Positions 1 to 8,058 of a stretch of DNA of 64,000 nt are shown one piece after another. A program made the translations under genes and the position numbers. Every line of letters begins with the position of its first letter. Position 1 is the stretch's first letter. The stretch spans positions 62,001 through 126,000 of the forward strand of contig NZ_SDQC01000006.1 of the NCBI RefSeq assembly GCF_004153445.1, read 5' to 3'. Source of the stretch: Allopusillimonas soli (GTDB lineage Bacteria > Pseudomonadota > Gammaproteobacteria > Burkholderiales > Burkholderiaceae_B). The notes under the pieces were generated by a model. The model saw only the letters and a list, made by a program, of their open reading frames with translations, was not told the origin of the DNA and did not search any database.

Positions 1-348
1 CTTGTAATGAAAAACGGGTGCTGGCAGGGACGCCAGATAAGCGCCTATCGCCTCGAGTTCCTCGCGATGCATGTCGTTGCGCATCGCGCGCGCCGCGCCC
101 GCAATGCCCAGGCAGTCCAGCGTGCCTGCGGCAGCGCGCTGCTCAGGACTGGGCGGGCGCAGAAACAGCATGGCACGCAGGCCTGCCCGCGCCACGGTAG
201 CCAGAGTATCCGTCGCCCCCGTGAAATCATCGGCATAAAAGGCCAGGCGCAAAGCTGCGGTCTCGTCCACACTGGCGGGCCGCGCTGCGCGCCGCGGCGT
301 CGCATCGGACCCGCCCGTTTGCACATGCATTGCGCGTTGTTGAGACAT
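1..348 (-). CDS. Four-carbon acid sugar kinase (DUF1537/OtnK family), N-terminal part, cut by window edge
   Basis: This minus-strand frame is open from an ATG at 348 to the left edge (116 codons), so only the N-terminus is visible. After a variable leader of about 33 residues comes FYADDFTGATDT (residues 37-48), the hallmark N-terminal motif of the four-carbon acid sugar kinase family, which phosphorylates sugar acids such as erythronate, threonate and 3-oxo-isoapionate. It starts 4 bases after the stop of the RuBisCO-like gene, so the two are almost certainly co-transcribed. Kinase plus RuBisCO-like protein is the combination known from D-apionate (oxo-isoapionate) catabolism, where the kinase makes the phosphorylated substrate of the RuBisCO-like enzyme. 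Substrate is inferred from context only. The start at 330 is an alternative. Confidence 0.85.
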   Translation of the reverse strand, partial: MSQQRAMHVQTGGSDATPRRAARPASVDETAALRLAFYADDFTGATDTLATVARAGLRAMLFLRPPSPEQRAAAGTLDCLGIAGAARAMRNDMHREELEAIGAYLASLPAPVFHYK

Positions 349-352
349 GAAT

Positions 353-1618
353 CTATCTGCCATCGAAGAACGACAGAGCGCGCTGCAGTTCGGGCGCGCC
401 GCGGGAGAATGCCTCCAGCGCAATGCCCTCGCGCGCGGCCTCCCACGCCTGGCGCAAGCTGGCCACACCAGCCGCAGGGCCATCAGGGTGCGCCAGAATG
501 CCGCCGCCGGACATGAACAACAGGTCTTCTCCTGCCGCCTCGTAGGTCGCTGGTACGGTGCCGGCCCACTGGCCCGACGAGAATGCGGGCAAGACGCAGT
601 CCTCAAGGCCGTCGGCCAGCGGCTTCAGGCAGTCTCTTGCCGATTCGACGACCTCGGCGTCCGTTTGTGAAAACTTGCCCTGCAGGCCATGCACATGCAT
701 ATGATCGACGCCGGCAAGCCGCCACAGCGTCTGGTACGCCTGGAACGACATGCCCAACAGCGGGTGTCTGGACAGCGCGCCAAAACCATTGCGATGGCCG
801 TGCAATGCCAGCGGTGTGCTCCGGCGCAGCGTCTGCACCGCGGAAAAGCCGCAGCTGTTCAGACTTGCCATGACACAGGTACCGCCCTCCCGTTCGACGA
901 GATCGGCGTGCGCGCGCATCGCGTCGGTATCGTCGCTAATATTGAACGCCATCATCACCTGCTTGCCGGTGCGTTCACGGTGAGCACGAATCACGGCCAT
1001 GACAGCGGGCACGCGTTCGGAGAGCGGTGCGTGGACTGGATTGGCGCACACTTCATCATCCTTGATGAAATCCACCCCCGCCTCGCACAAGATGCCCACC
1101 AGGCCTGCGGTTTGTTCAGGCGACAACCCGACGTTGGGTTTGATGATGGTGCCCAGCAATGCACCATGTGCAACACCGATTGCCGAGCGCGTGCCTGCAA
1201 CACCCATACTGGGCATGTCGAATTGCAGGCGATAGCTGGATGGCAGGCGCAGGACTTCCAGTCGCATGCCGGTAGTCTCGCCCAGGTCGTACAGATTGCC
1301 GGCTACCGTGGCAGCCAGTGTAGGCAGATTTGCACCGATATTGTCCACCGGGAAGCGGACACGCACACGCGCCTGCGTCCATGGCCCGCTGATTCCTTTG
1401 CGTGCAAGCCAGGCGTTCGGCAGCGATGGCGCATCGGCGCGACCCACGACCTCCACATTCAATACCTCGGCGCGCGCGCGGGCGCGCAGCATATCGGTTT
1501 CGCCCGCCACGCGTGCAAAAGTCCCGCAAGACTGCTCGCCCGCCATCACCTCGGCAACCCGAAAGACGTCCAGCGGTGTTTCGATCAGGTATTCGGCTTC
1601 GAAATCATCCTTGCGCAT
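353..1618 (-). CDS. RuBisCO-like protein (form IV), probable oxo-sugar-acid phosphate decarboxylase/hydrolase
   Basis: This 421-residue protein is related to the RuBisCO large chain. The ATG at 1618 is chosen because it follows a GAGG ribosome site and clears the upstream gene; longer frames run into that gene. RuBisCO active-site positions can be located: K160 (equivalent of K175), N162 in KPNVGLS (K177 replaced by Asn), the carbamylation segment DFIKDDE with K186, D188 and E189, H275-R276, loop-6 lysine K315 in GKF, and the phosphate-binding SGGG at 370-373. The K177 replacement and the kinase and TRAP neighbours point away from CO2 fixation. RuBisCO-like proteins beside DUF1537 kinases act on 3-oxo-isoapionate 4-phosphate in known apionate pathways. 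The exact reaction here is inferred. Confidence 0.88.
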   Translation of the reverse strand: MRKDDFEAEYLIETPLDVFRVAEVMAGEQSCGTFARVAGETDMLRARARAEVLNVEVVGRADAPSLPNAWLARKGISGPWTQARVRVRFPVDNIGANLPTLAATVAGNLYDLGETTGMRLEVLRLPSSYRLQFDMPSMGVAGTRSAIGVAHGALLGTIIKPNVGLSPEQTAGLVGILCEAGVDFIKDDEVCANPVHAPLSERVPAVMAVIRAHRERTGKQVMMAFNISDDTDAMRAHADLVEREGGTCVMASLNSCGFSAVQTLRRSTPLALHGHRNGFGALSRHPLLGMSFQAYQTLWRLAGVDHMHVHGLQGKFSQTDAEVVESARDCLKPLADGLEDCVLPAFSSGQWAGTVPATYEAAGEDLLFMSGGGILAHPDGPAAGVASLRQAWEAAREGIALEAFSRGAPELQRALSFFDGR

Positions 1619-1625
1619 GCCGACC

Positions 1626-2165
1626 TCAAAGCGTGTCCAAATCCGGGAAGGGGCGCACCGGTTCCTCGCCATCCCATCCTTGCGCGGCCCGGCGTATGGT
1701 GTCGAACAATCTTCCCTTGGGGCCAGCCACTTCCGAAAGCTCGATGACGGTGCCGGGATGATACTCCGTGTCGAAATAAACAAAGCGTCCGTTTTCGCCC
1801 ACCTCTCCACTCATCACAGGCTTGAAGCCCTGCCTCATCAAGCGCTCCAGATCGTCGTCGTACTGCTGCGTCCAGTAGGCCACGTGCTGCAGCCCGGTGT
1901 GGCCCGCCCGCTGAAAATCACGGTACATGGAAGGCACATCGTTGCGGGTCTGGATCAGCTCCACCTGCAGTGGCCCCGAATTCGCCAGTGCGACGGAATT
2001 GTGCGGCGCATAGGACGCACCTCTATAGCTGTAGTTCCGTATGGGAACCTTGGGGTTGTAGTACCACGGGCCGACGCCCAGGCTGCGGCTCCAGTAGTCC
2101 ATGGCTGCCTCGATATCCTCGACGACATAGCCAAGCTGACGTATCTCTCCAAAAAAACGGCTCAT
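1626..2165 (-). CDS. VOC-superfamily (glyoxalase/bleomycin-resistance fold) protein
   Basis: This 179-residue protein opens with a strand containing LGYVVEDIEAAMDYW, the usual first beta-alpha unit of the vicinal-oxygen-chelate fold. A second half begins at GLQHVAYW and ends with a strand containing VIELSE, consistent with paired His/Glu metal ligands. Such proteins are typically divalent-metal epimerases, isomerases, lyases or dioxygenases. It lies 7 bases upstream of the RuBisCO-like gene in the same operon and just after the transporter genes, so it probably acts on an intermediate of the same pathway, for instance as an epimerase or isomerase. That role is inference; the fold assignment is firm. 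Confidence 0.8.
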   Translation of the reverse strand: MSRFFGEIRQLGYVVEDIEAAMDYWSRSLGVGPWYYNPKVPIRNYSYRGASYAPHNSVALANSGPLQVELIQTRNDVPSMYRDFQRAGHTGLQHVAYWTQQYDDDLERLMRQGFKPVMSGEVGENGRFVYFDTEYHPGTVIELSEVAGPKGRLFDTIRRAAQGWDGEEPVRPFPDLDTL

Positions 2166-2276
2166 TGGATTTGCTCCAGATCACACACGGCAGCAACGCC
2201 GCGAATAACAACGGTTTGAATTCGGCCATGCCATCGCCTACCGCGGCATGGCCATTGCATCGCTTGCCTTGCGCCG

Positions 2277-3557
2277 CTATTGAACAAACAGGCCTGGCAG
2301 CCACAAAGACACGGCGGGTACCAATGTCACCACCAACAGCGACAGCAGCAGCGGAATAAAGAATGGAAGCGCGCCCGCAATGACACGATGCAGGGGCATG
2401 CGCGCCATGATGCTCACCATGTAAAGGCTCATGCCCACAGGCGGCGTCAGCAGGCCTATCATCAGATTCAGTACGACGACCACGCCCAGCTGAACAGGAT
2501 CGACCCCAGCCGCAAGCAGCGCCGGCGTGAGGATGGGCGCGAGAATCAGAATGGCTGCAATGGATTCCATGAACATGCCTACCACCAGAAGCAGCACATT
2601 GACTATCATCAGCAGCACAAAAGGACTGCTGGACAAACCGAGCAGGAAACGGGTGGCGAGCATGGGCACCTGATCTATGGTCAACACCCACGCGAACAAT
2701 GCCGCGGCTCCCACGATAAAGAGCACGCTAGCTGTTGCATGGACAGTTTCCCTTGCAGCCTCCATCACCGCCCGCACGGTCAATTGCCTATAGACGACAA
2801 ACCCGAGGAACAGCGCATACAGAACGGTAACGCCAGCCACTTCCGTGGGACCGAACAGGCCGCTGACCAAGCCTCCTATCAGAACAAGGGGCGCGCACAG
2901 CGCGGGAAAGGCGACCACGGCCTGGCGCCCGATGATCCGAAGGCTGGACACGATGGTGTCGCGCGGCAGGTTCTGCCGCCTGGCCATGATGGCAATCTGC
3001 GCCATGAGCAATACCGTGATGATGAGGCCTGGCACAACGCCGGCCAGGAGCAGCTTCACTGCCGACACTTCCGCGGCGGACGCAAAGATGATCAAGGGTA
3101 TGCTGGGCGGAAAGATGGGACCTATCGTGGCCGCGGCCATGGTTATGCCCGCAGCAAACTCCGGACGATAACCCTGTTCCCGCATCAGGCGCATCTGCGT
3201 GCCGCCCAAGGCGCCAATGTCGGCAAGGGCCGCGCCGGACATGCCCGAGAATATCAGGCTGGTCAGCACCGACACGTGGCCCAGGCCGCCACGTATCCGC
3301 CCAACAAGCAACCGGACCAAGTCGAACAGATGTCTGGTGATACCCGATGCATTGAACAGCGCGGCAGCAAAAATGAACATGGGCACGGCCAGCAGCGGTG
3401 TCGAATCCAGAGCATTGACCATGCGCTGGGCCAGTACCGACAGCGGTAGATCAAACAGCCATAGGACAATGCCCGCGGCCACGCCCATGGACACGGCGAT
3501 GGGAACACCCATCAGCATGATCACCAGGAACAGGACAAGAATGCTCAAGCTCATCAT
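2277..3557 (-). CDS. TRAP transporter large membrane subunit (DctM family)
   Basis: This 426-residue, strongly hydrophobic protein has about 12 predicted membrane helices. Family features include PIAVSMGVA near the N-terminus, the FSGMSGAALADIGALG segment, the FPPSIPLIIFAS loop, and LLTPPVGMSLY near the C-terminus. It is the ion-coupled channel subunit of a tripartite ATP-independent periplasmic transporter. Its start overlaps the end of the small-subunit gene by 4 bases (ATGA type), so the two are translationally coupled. With the receptor upstream, it should import the acid or sugar acid fed to the downstream VOC, RuBisCO-like and kinase enzymes. The second ATG, at 3554, is an equally good start. 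Confidence 0.93.
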   Translation of the reverse strand: MMSLSILVLFLVIMLMGVPIAVSMGVAAGIVLWLFDLPLSVLAQRMVNALDSTPLLAVPMFIFAAALFNASGITRHLFDLVRLLVGRIRGGLGHVSVLTSLIFSGMSGAALADIGALGGTQMRLMREQGYRPEFAAGITMAAATIGPIFPPSIPLIIFASAAEVSAVKLLLAGVVPGLIITVLLMAQIAIMARRQNLPRDTIVSSLRIIGRQAVVAFPALCAPLVLIGGLVSGLFGPTEVAGVTVLYALFLGFVVYRQLTVRAVMEAARETVHATASVLFIVGAAALFAWVLTIDQVPMLATRFLLGLSSSPFVLLMIVNVLLLVVGMFMESIAAILILAPILTPALLAAGVDPVQLGVVVVLNLMIGLLTPPVGMSLYMVSIMARMPLHRVIAGALPFFIPLLLSLLVVTLVPAVSLWLPGLFVQ

Positions 3558-4087
3558 GATGGTTGCCCTCCCGGCTGTTCGTCTGTTAACGCCCGCTGCG
3601 CGATGGCGCGATGCAGGCGCAGGATAGCCACTAGTGTGAACAACACCATGCCCAGCATCGCGGGAAGGTAGAAAATCAGATTGGGCATACGCAACGCGGG
3701 GGTGGCAAACTTTCCCGCCTTGACGAGAAACAGATAGCCTCCCGCCAGAAAGAAGCCGCAGAACGCCAGCGTGATCGCCTCATTCAGCACAAAAATGATG
3801 TGGCGTGCACGGCCCCGCAGCCGGCCGCTCACGATGTCAACGGCGATGTGCCCGCCTCGAAGCAGCAGCAATGGCACGGCAAGATAGACGATGCCCAGTC
3901 CGCCATACCGGGCCAGTTCGTCGGCCCACGGCAACCCCGCCTGAAAGGCATTACGCGCCACGACCTGTAGCACCACGAGAAAGGTGGTGAGCAACAGCAT
4001 GATGATGGCAAGCCATTCAAACACTCGACATGCGGCCGTCAGGGCAGGCACAACCCTTCCGGAGCCTGGGGACTCGTTGGTTATCAT
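3554..4087 (-). CDS. TRAP transporter small membrane subunit (DctQ family)
   Basis: This 177-residue protein has four predicted membrane helices, the usual DctQ architecture, with the typical phrases VVARNAFQAGLPWADELARY and GGHIAVDIV between helices 1 and 3. It partners the DctM channel, with which it overlaps by 4 bases, and the periplasmic receptor encoded upstream. The length is normal for the family and no defect is seen. Substrate is unknown; operon context suggests a carboxylate or sugar acid. Confidence 0.9.
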   Translation of the reverse strand: MITNESPGSGRVVPALTAACRVFEWLAIIMLLLTTFLVVLQVVARNAFQAGLPWADELARYGGLGIVYLAVPLLLLRGGHIAVDIVSGRLRGRARHIIFVLNEAITLAFCGFFLAGGYLFLVKAGKFATPALRMPNLIFYLPAMLGMVLFTLVAILRLHRAIAQRALTDEQPGGQPS

Positions 4088-4168
4088 GAATGGGTAACTC
4101 CGTCGGCGCCCTCTGACCGGGCATGTTCGAGCAAGCGGGCCTGCGCGTGGCGGCCCGTCTCAGTCAGG

Positions 4169-5182
4169 CTATTTGATATCGGCGATCTGTTTGTAGAGAT
4201 CACCGTACTTGTCGGCAAATCGCTCTTTGACAAGCTTGCTCGCGTTGGCCCGGAAGGCTTCCAGATCCAGCCCCTGCTCCGGTCCGATGACCGTCATCTT
4301 CAGCGCCTTGAGCTTGGCCAGTTGATCCGCTTCCTGCGACTGCACCATTTCCGTTGCCTTGGCACGGGTCTCGTTGGCCGCGCGCTTGAATGCTTCCCGC
4401 TGCGCATCGGTCAGTTTTTCCCAGGTGCGATTGTTCATGATGATCACTTCAGGATTCATGATATGGCCAGTCAGCATCAGATGGGACTGCGACTCATAGA
4501 GTTTGTTTGACAACACCACATCCACCGGATTCTCTTGCCCCGACACCTGCCCCGTCGCAAGCGCCGTGGGCACTTCGGACCAATCCACGGGAACCGGGAC
4601 GGCGCCCAACGCCTCGACCGCCGTCATGTAAATGGGAAAGGGCAAGGCACGGATCTTTACACCGGCCAAATCGGCTGGTGTCCGCACCGCCTTGTTGGCC
4701 GTCAGATTGCGTGTTCCGAAATAATAGGCATACAGCACCCTGACCCCCGCCGCTTCGATCAGGCCCTCATTGAGCTTTTTCATGACCGGGGAGTCGATGC
4801 TCGTCACCTGCATCAGATGCTTCACATCCCGGTACAGATAAGGTGTATCAAGCGCCGCAAACGGCTCATACAATGAACCGGTACCGCCAGCCGTATTGTG
4901 TGAAAGCGCAATGACACCCGTGGAGGTGGCCTCGGCCATCTCCTGCATCTTGCCCAGTTGCGAGGAGGGGTAGACCTGTATCTCTATCTCGCCGTTCGTG
5001 TATTCCTTTACCTTGTCCGCAAACATCTGCGCTTGCTGGCCGGCAACGCTGCTGGGTGAATTCATGTGGCCGTAGCGCAGTGTGAGCGCCGCGGAGGTGG
5101 CCGGGCTCGCGCCCAGGCCCAATGCCAGCAGGGTTGCGGCAATCAACATGCCCCGCCTGAACGGTGATTGCAATCGGATCAT
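4169..5182 (-). CDS. TRAP transporter periplasmic substrate-binding protein (DctP family)
   Basis: This 337-residue receptor has a clear Sec signal peptide (residues 1 to about 31, ending ATSA-A). Family features follow: LRYGHMNSPSS, GEIEIQVYPSSQLG, the PADLAGVKIRAL segment with the substrate-carboxylate arginine, and the QVSGQENPVDVV region. An AAGGGGAC ribosome site precedes the ATG at 5182. It is the first gene of the minus-strand cluster and diverges from the LacI-type regulator at 5281. It should deliver an organic or sugar acid to DctQM. Confidence 0.92.
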   Translation of the reverse strand: MIRLQSPFRRGMLIAATLLALGLGASPATSAALTLRYGHMNSPSSVAGQQAQMFADKVKEYTNGEIEIQVYPSSQLGKMQEMAEATSTGVIALSHNTAGGTGSLYEPFAALDTPYLYRDVKHLMQVTSIDSPVMKKLNEGLIEAAGVRVLYAYYFGTRNLTANKAVRTPADLAGVKIRALPFPIYMTAVEALGAVPVPVDWSEVPTALATGQVSGQENPVDVVLSNKLYESQSHLMLTGHIMNPEVIIMNNRTWEKLTDAQREAFKRAANETRAKATEMVQSQEADQLAKLKALKMTVIGPEQGLDLEAFRANASKLVKERFADKYGDLYKQIADIK

Positions 5183-5202
5183 TGATGTCCCCTTGATTTG
5201 AA

Positions 5203-5231
5203 TTGATGTGATATTCTGTGTAAATCATCAA
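5203..5231. promoter_or_regulatory. Inverted repeat in the dctP/lacI-type divergent promoter region (possible operator)
   Basis: Between the divergent dctP-like and LacI-type genes, TTGATG (5203-5208) is repeated in inverse as CATCAA (5226-5231) across a 17-base AT-rich centre. The position and symmetry fit an operator of the adjacent LacI-family repressor. The spacing is wider than in classic LacI-family operators, so this is a candidate only. Confidence 0.35.
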
Positions 5232-5280
5232 AACTAAACGAAATTGTGCGCATAAGGGGTTTTTCCGTCAATCTTATTTA

Positions 5281-6357
5281 ATGATGGTTTTTGATGTGAA
5301 TACAAAATCAAGCAATACCATGCCTTCTCGGCGAAATCGGGCCGGCATCATTGATGTCGCGCAAAAGGCGGGCGTTTCCACCGCAACGGTGGATCGGGTG
5401 TTGAACAGGCGTTCCGGCGTCCGCGCGGCCACTGTGCAGGCTGTACTCAAGGCGGCAGCCGATCTTGGCTACCTGCCGCAGGATGATCTGTACAAAGCGC
5501 TACGCCCGCAACCCATGCGCCTGCTTTTTCTGCTGCCCGCAGGCACCAATCGTTACCTGAACATGCTGGGCGATTACGCCACCATGGTGCATGGGCAATT
5601 GGAACCCTTCAATGTGCAGTGCCGCAACCGCTTCGTGGAGGGCTTCGATGCTCGCATTCTTGCGGACACCTTGCTGCGGGAAGGCAAGCGCGTGGACGGT
5701 ATCGCGTTCATGGCCCTGGAACATCCCCTAGTGCGCGAGGCGGTCAACCATCTGCATGAAGACGGTGTGCATACCATCACACTCATTTCCGATCTTTCAC
5801 GTTCCGCGCGAGCCGCCTATGTGGGGCTGGACAACCGCGCGGCGGGGCGCAGCGCCGGCCTGCTCCTCGGCCGCTTCATCGGCTCGCGCAGCGGCAAGGT
5901 TGCCATGATAGCGGGCAGCCGCCACTATCGCGGCCATGAGGAGCGCGAGATGGGCTTCCAGCATATCCTGGACGAGAAATTCCCTGCGCTGCGCATGGTT
6001 GGCCTGCGCGAGGGCCACGACGATGCCGCGACCAACTATCGGCAATCGCGGCAACTGTTGGAACAGTATCCGGATCTCATCGGCATCTACAACATAGGGG
6101 GCGCCTCTGACGGCGTTGCCAAGGCCTTGAAGGAAACCGGACGCGACCAAGCCGTTGTATTTGTCGGGCATGGCCTCACGCCCGATACACGCGCCCTGCT
6201 CATAGACGGCACCATGGATGCCCTGCTTAATCAGAATCTGCACTCAACCATATTCAACACGGTGCGCATCTTTGCAAATGTGCGCGCTGGCCGTGAAGCC
6301 ATGACTGGTGTGGAGCCCATGCAGATCAGTGTGGTATTGAGCGAAAACCTGCCTTGA
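5281..6357 (+). CDS. LacI-family transcriptional regulator
   Basis: This 358-residue protein has an N-terminal LacI helix-turn-helix (IIDVAQKAGVSTATVDRVLN, about residues 23-42) with the hinge-helix region following. A C-terminal periplasmic-binding-like effector domain of the type-1 sugar-binding class includes AYVGLDNRAAGRSAG. It is divergent from the TRAP/RuBisCO-like operon, so it probably represses that operon until the imported acid or a metabolite binds. No strong ribosome site precedes the ATG at 5281; a start at the later ATG (5320) would still leave the helix-turn-helix intact. Confidence 0.88.
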   Translation: MMVFDVNTKSSNTMPSRRNRAGIIDVAQKAGVSTATVDRVLNRRSGVRAATVQAVLKAAADLGYLPQDDLYKALRPQPMRLLFLLPAGTNRYLNMLGDYATMVHGQLEPFNVQCRNRFVEGFDARILADTLLREGKRVDGIAFMALEHPLVREAVNHLHEDGVHTITLISDLSRSARAAYVGLDNRAAGRSAGLLLGRFIGSRSGKVAMIAGSRHYRGHEEREMGFQHILDEKFPALRMVGLREGHDDAATNYRQSRQLLEQYPDLIGIYNIGGASDGVAKALKETGRDQAVVFVGHGLTPDTRALLIDGTMDALLNQNLHSTIFNTVRIFANVRAGREAMTGVEPMQISVVLSENLP

Positions 6358-6369
6358 ACCGGCCGGCCG

Positions 6370-7344
6370 TCAAGCCCCGTGCCTCTTGGCCATCAGCATT
6401 GCAATCACGCCGTCATCGCGATCCTGGGCAAGCTGCACACTGTCGCGGCCGTGCGCAGCCTGATCCATGCCGTCGATCAAGGCCTTGCGTGTCGCCATGT
6501 CGAGCCGAGGCTGGCCCAGACTGGCCCACCACTGCTCCACCGGCTCGCCCAGCTTCTCAAGAAAGCCCGCCATGCCCTCCTCGCCGCCAGACAGATGAAA
6601 GATTCGATGCGGCCCGCACACTGCCCAACGCGCCCCCAGGCCCTCGGTCACGGTACGGTCCACGTCCTCCAGCGAAGCATAGCCATTGGCCACCAGGTAT
6701 ACGGCCTCGCGCCACAGCGCAGACTGCAATCTGTTGACCAAGTGGCCCGTGATCTCGCGACGCAGGCGCACGGTCTGTTTGCCCAGACCCTGGTAGAATG
6801 CCTCGGCCTCGTCCAGCGCCCAGGGCGCTGTGTGCTGTCCGCCGCAGATTTCCACCAGCGGCATCAAATAGGGCGGGTTGCATGGATGTGCTATCAGCAA
6901 CCGCTCGGGATGGCGCAGGCCCTGCTGCAGGACAGATGGCGGTATGCCGGAGGAGCTCGACGCAATCACGCAGCGCGGCGACGATGCCGCCTCTATGCCG
7001 GCATAAACCTCGTGCTTAAGATCCAGCTTTTCAGGCAGAGCCTCCTGCACATGCGCCGCGCCGGACACCGCCCAGGCAAGGTCATCGGTCAGTACAGGCA
7101 CTGTCGTGCGCTCGCCCACCTGGCCCAGCGCCTTCATTACCTGCTCAGCGCGTGCCAGCGCCGCATCCAGCATGTCCCGCGCGCCAGGATTGCTGTCCAC
7201 GACCCGCACGGCCAATCCGCGCAACGCAAAGAAAGCAGCCCAGCCCGCGCCAATGATGCCTGCGCCAATCACCGCCACATGGCGCGCCGCCTCGACTGTC
7301 TCGCGCGCGGCGGGACCAGAAATATGATTGTCGGTGATGCCCAT
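6370..7344 (-). CDS. 3-hydroxyacyl-CoA dehydrogenase-family NAD-dependent oxidoreductase
   Basis: This 324-residue protein has an N-terminal Rossmann motif (AVIGAGIIGAGWA, residues 24-36), the family signature around the catalytic histidine (AHPCNPPYLMPLVE) and a helical C-terminal domain. The short length and sequence style match the subgroup that contains carnitine 3-dehydrogenase and L-gulonate 3-dehydrogenase (lambda-crystallin-like) rather than long beta-oxidation enzymes. It is the last gene of the ABC-transporter operon, 3 bases after the LivF-like gene, and convergent with the LacI-type gene. The substrate is probably a 3-hydroxy acid or its CoA ester, but is not determined. Confidence 0.85.
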   Translation of the reverse strand: MGITDNHISGPAARETVEAARHVAVIGAGIIGAGWAAFFALRGLAVRVVDSNPGARDMLDAALARAEQVMKALGQVGERTTVPVLTDDLAWAVSGAAHVQEALPEKLDLKHEVYAGIEAASSPRCVIASSSSGIPPSVLQQGLRHPERLLIAHPCNPPYLMPLVEICGGQHTAPWALDEAEAFYQGLGKQTVRLRREITGHLVNRLQSALWREAVYLVANGYASLEDVDRTVTEGLGARWAVCGPHRIFHLSGGEEGMAGFLEKLGEPVEQWWASLGQPRLDMATRKALIDGMDQAAHGRDSVQLAQDRDDGVIAMLMAKRHGA

Positions 7345-7347
7345 CAG

Positions 7348-8058
7348 TCAGATCCCCAGATGCCGCTCGACAATGGCGCAATCCTGCCTGAGCGCCTCGC
7401 TGCTGCCCGACCAGACAACCCGGCCTTTTTCGATGACATAGTGCTTTTGCGCCAGTTCCAGCAGCGGCCCAAGGTTCTTGTCGACGACTATCATGGACAT
7501 GCCCGAACGGCTCAGCTCGCCCAGCACGCGCCAGATATCGGCACGCACTAGAGGTGCCAGACCCTCTGTGGCTTCGTCCAGAATGAGAAGCCGCGGATTC
7601 GTCATGAGTGCGCGGCCGATGGCGAGCATCTGCTGTTCGCCGCCCGAAAGCTGGTTTCCCATATTGCCCCGCCGCTCCTTCAGTCGCGGAAAGAATGCAT
7701 AGACACGATCCAGATCGTAAGGGTTTTCCGTGTGATGACGGTTGGCCGCTGTGGCGAGCAGGTTCTCCTGCACAGTAAGCGTCGGAAATATCTGCCGCCC
7801 CTCCGGCACGAGCCCGACACCACACCGTGCCACCACATGCGAAGGACGCCCGCTAATGATCTCGCCGTCCAGGCGGATTTCACCCGCATGTGCGCGCACC
7901 ATGCCCATGACACACTTCAAGGATGTCGACTTGCCCATGCCGTTGCGTCCGAGCAGCGTAATCACTTCTCCCTGACGAACGGAAAAGTCGACGCCATGGA
8001 GCACCTGACTACGATCGTAGCGCGCCTGCAATCCGCAAACATCAAGCAATGCGTTCAT
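7348..8058 (-). CDS. ABC transporter ATP-binding protein, LivF type
   Basis: This 236-residue ATPase has Walker A GRNGMGKS (37-44), the signature LSGGEQQML and Walker B LLILDEATEGL. It belongs to the LivF branch of the branched-chain amino-acid/amide (HAAT) transporters. Its ATG overlaps the LivG-like stop (ATGA), so the two ATPases are translationally coupled. In this setting it probably powers uptake of an aromatic or related carboxylate, as HAAT importers often do in soil betaproteobacteria. Confidence 0.93.
   Translation of the reverse strand: MNALLDVCGLQARYDRSQVLHGVDFSVRQGEVITLLGRNGMGKSTSLKCVMGMVRAHAGEIRLDGEIISGRPSHVVARCGVGLVPEGRQIFPTLTVQENLLATAANRHHTENPYDLDRVYAFFPRLKERRGNMGNQLSGGEQQMLAIGRALMTNPRLLILDEATEGLAPLVRADIWRVLGELSRSGMSMIVVDKNLGPLLELAQKHYVIEKGRVVWSGSSEALRQDCAIVERHLGI

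Noticed and set aside
689-1747. A 352-codon plus-strand frame opposite the RuBisCO-like gene.
   Set aside because: It is a shadow of the RuBisCO-like gene, whose active-site motifs are unambiguous.
2280-3449. A 389-codon plus-strand frame opposite the TRAP DctM gene.
   Set aside because: It is rich in His, Gln and Arg without domain features; the opposite strand encodes a clear 12-helix transporter subunit.
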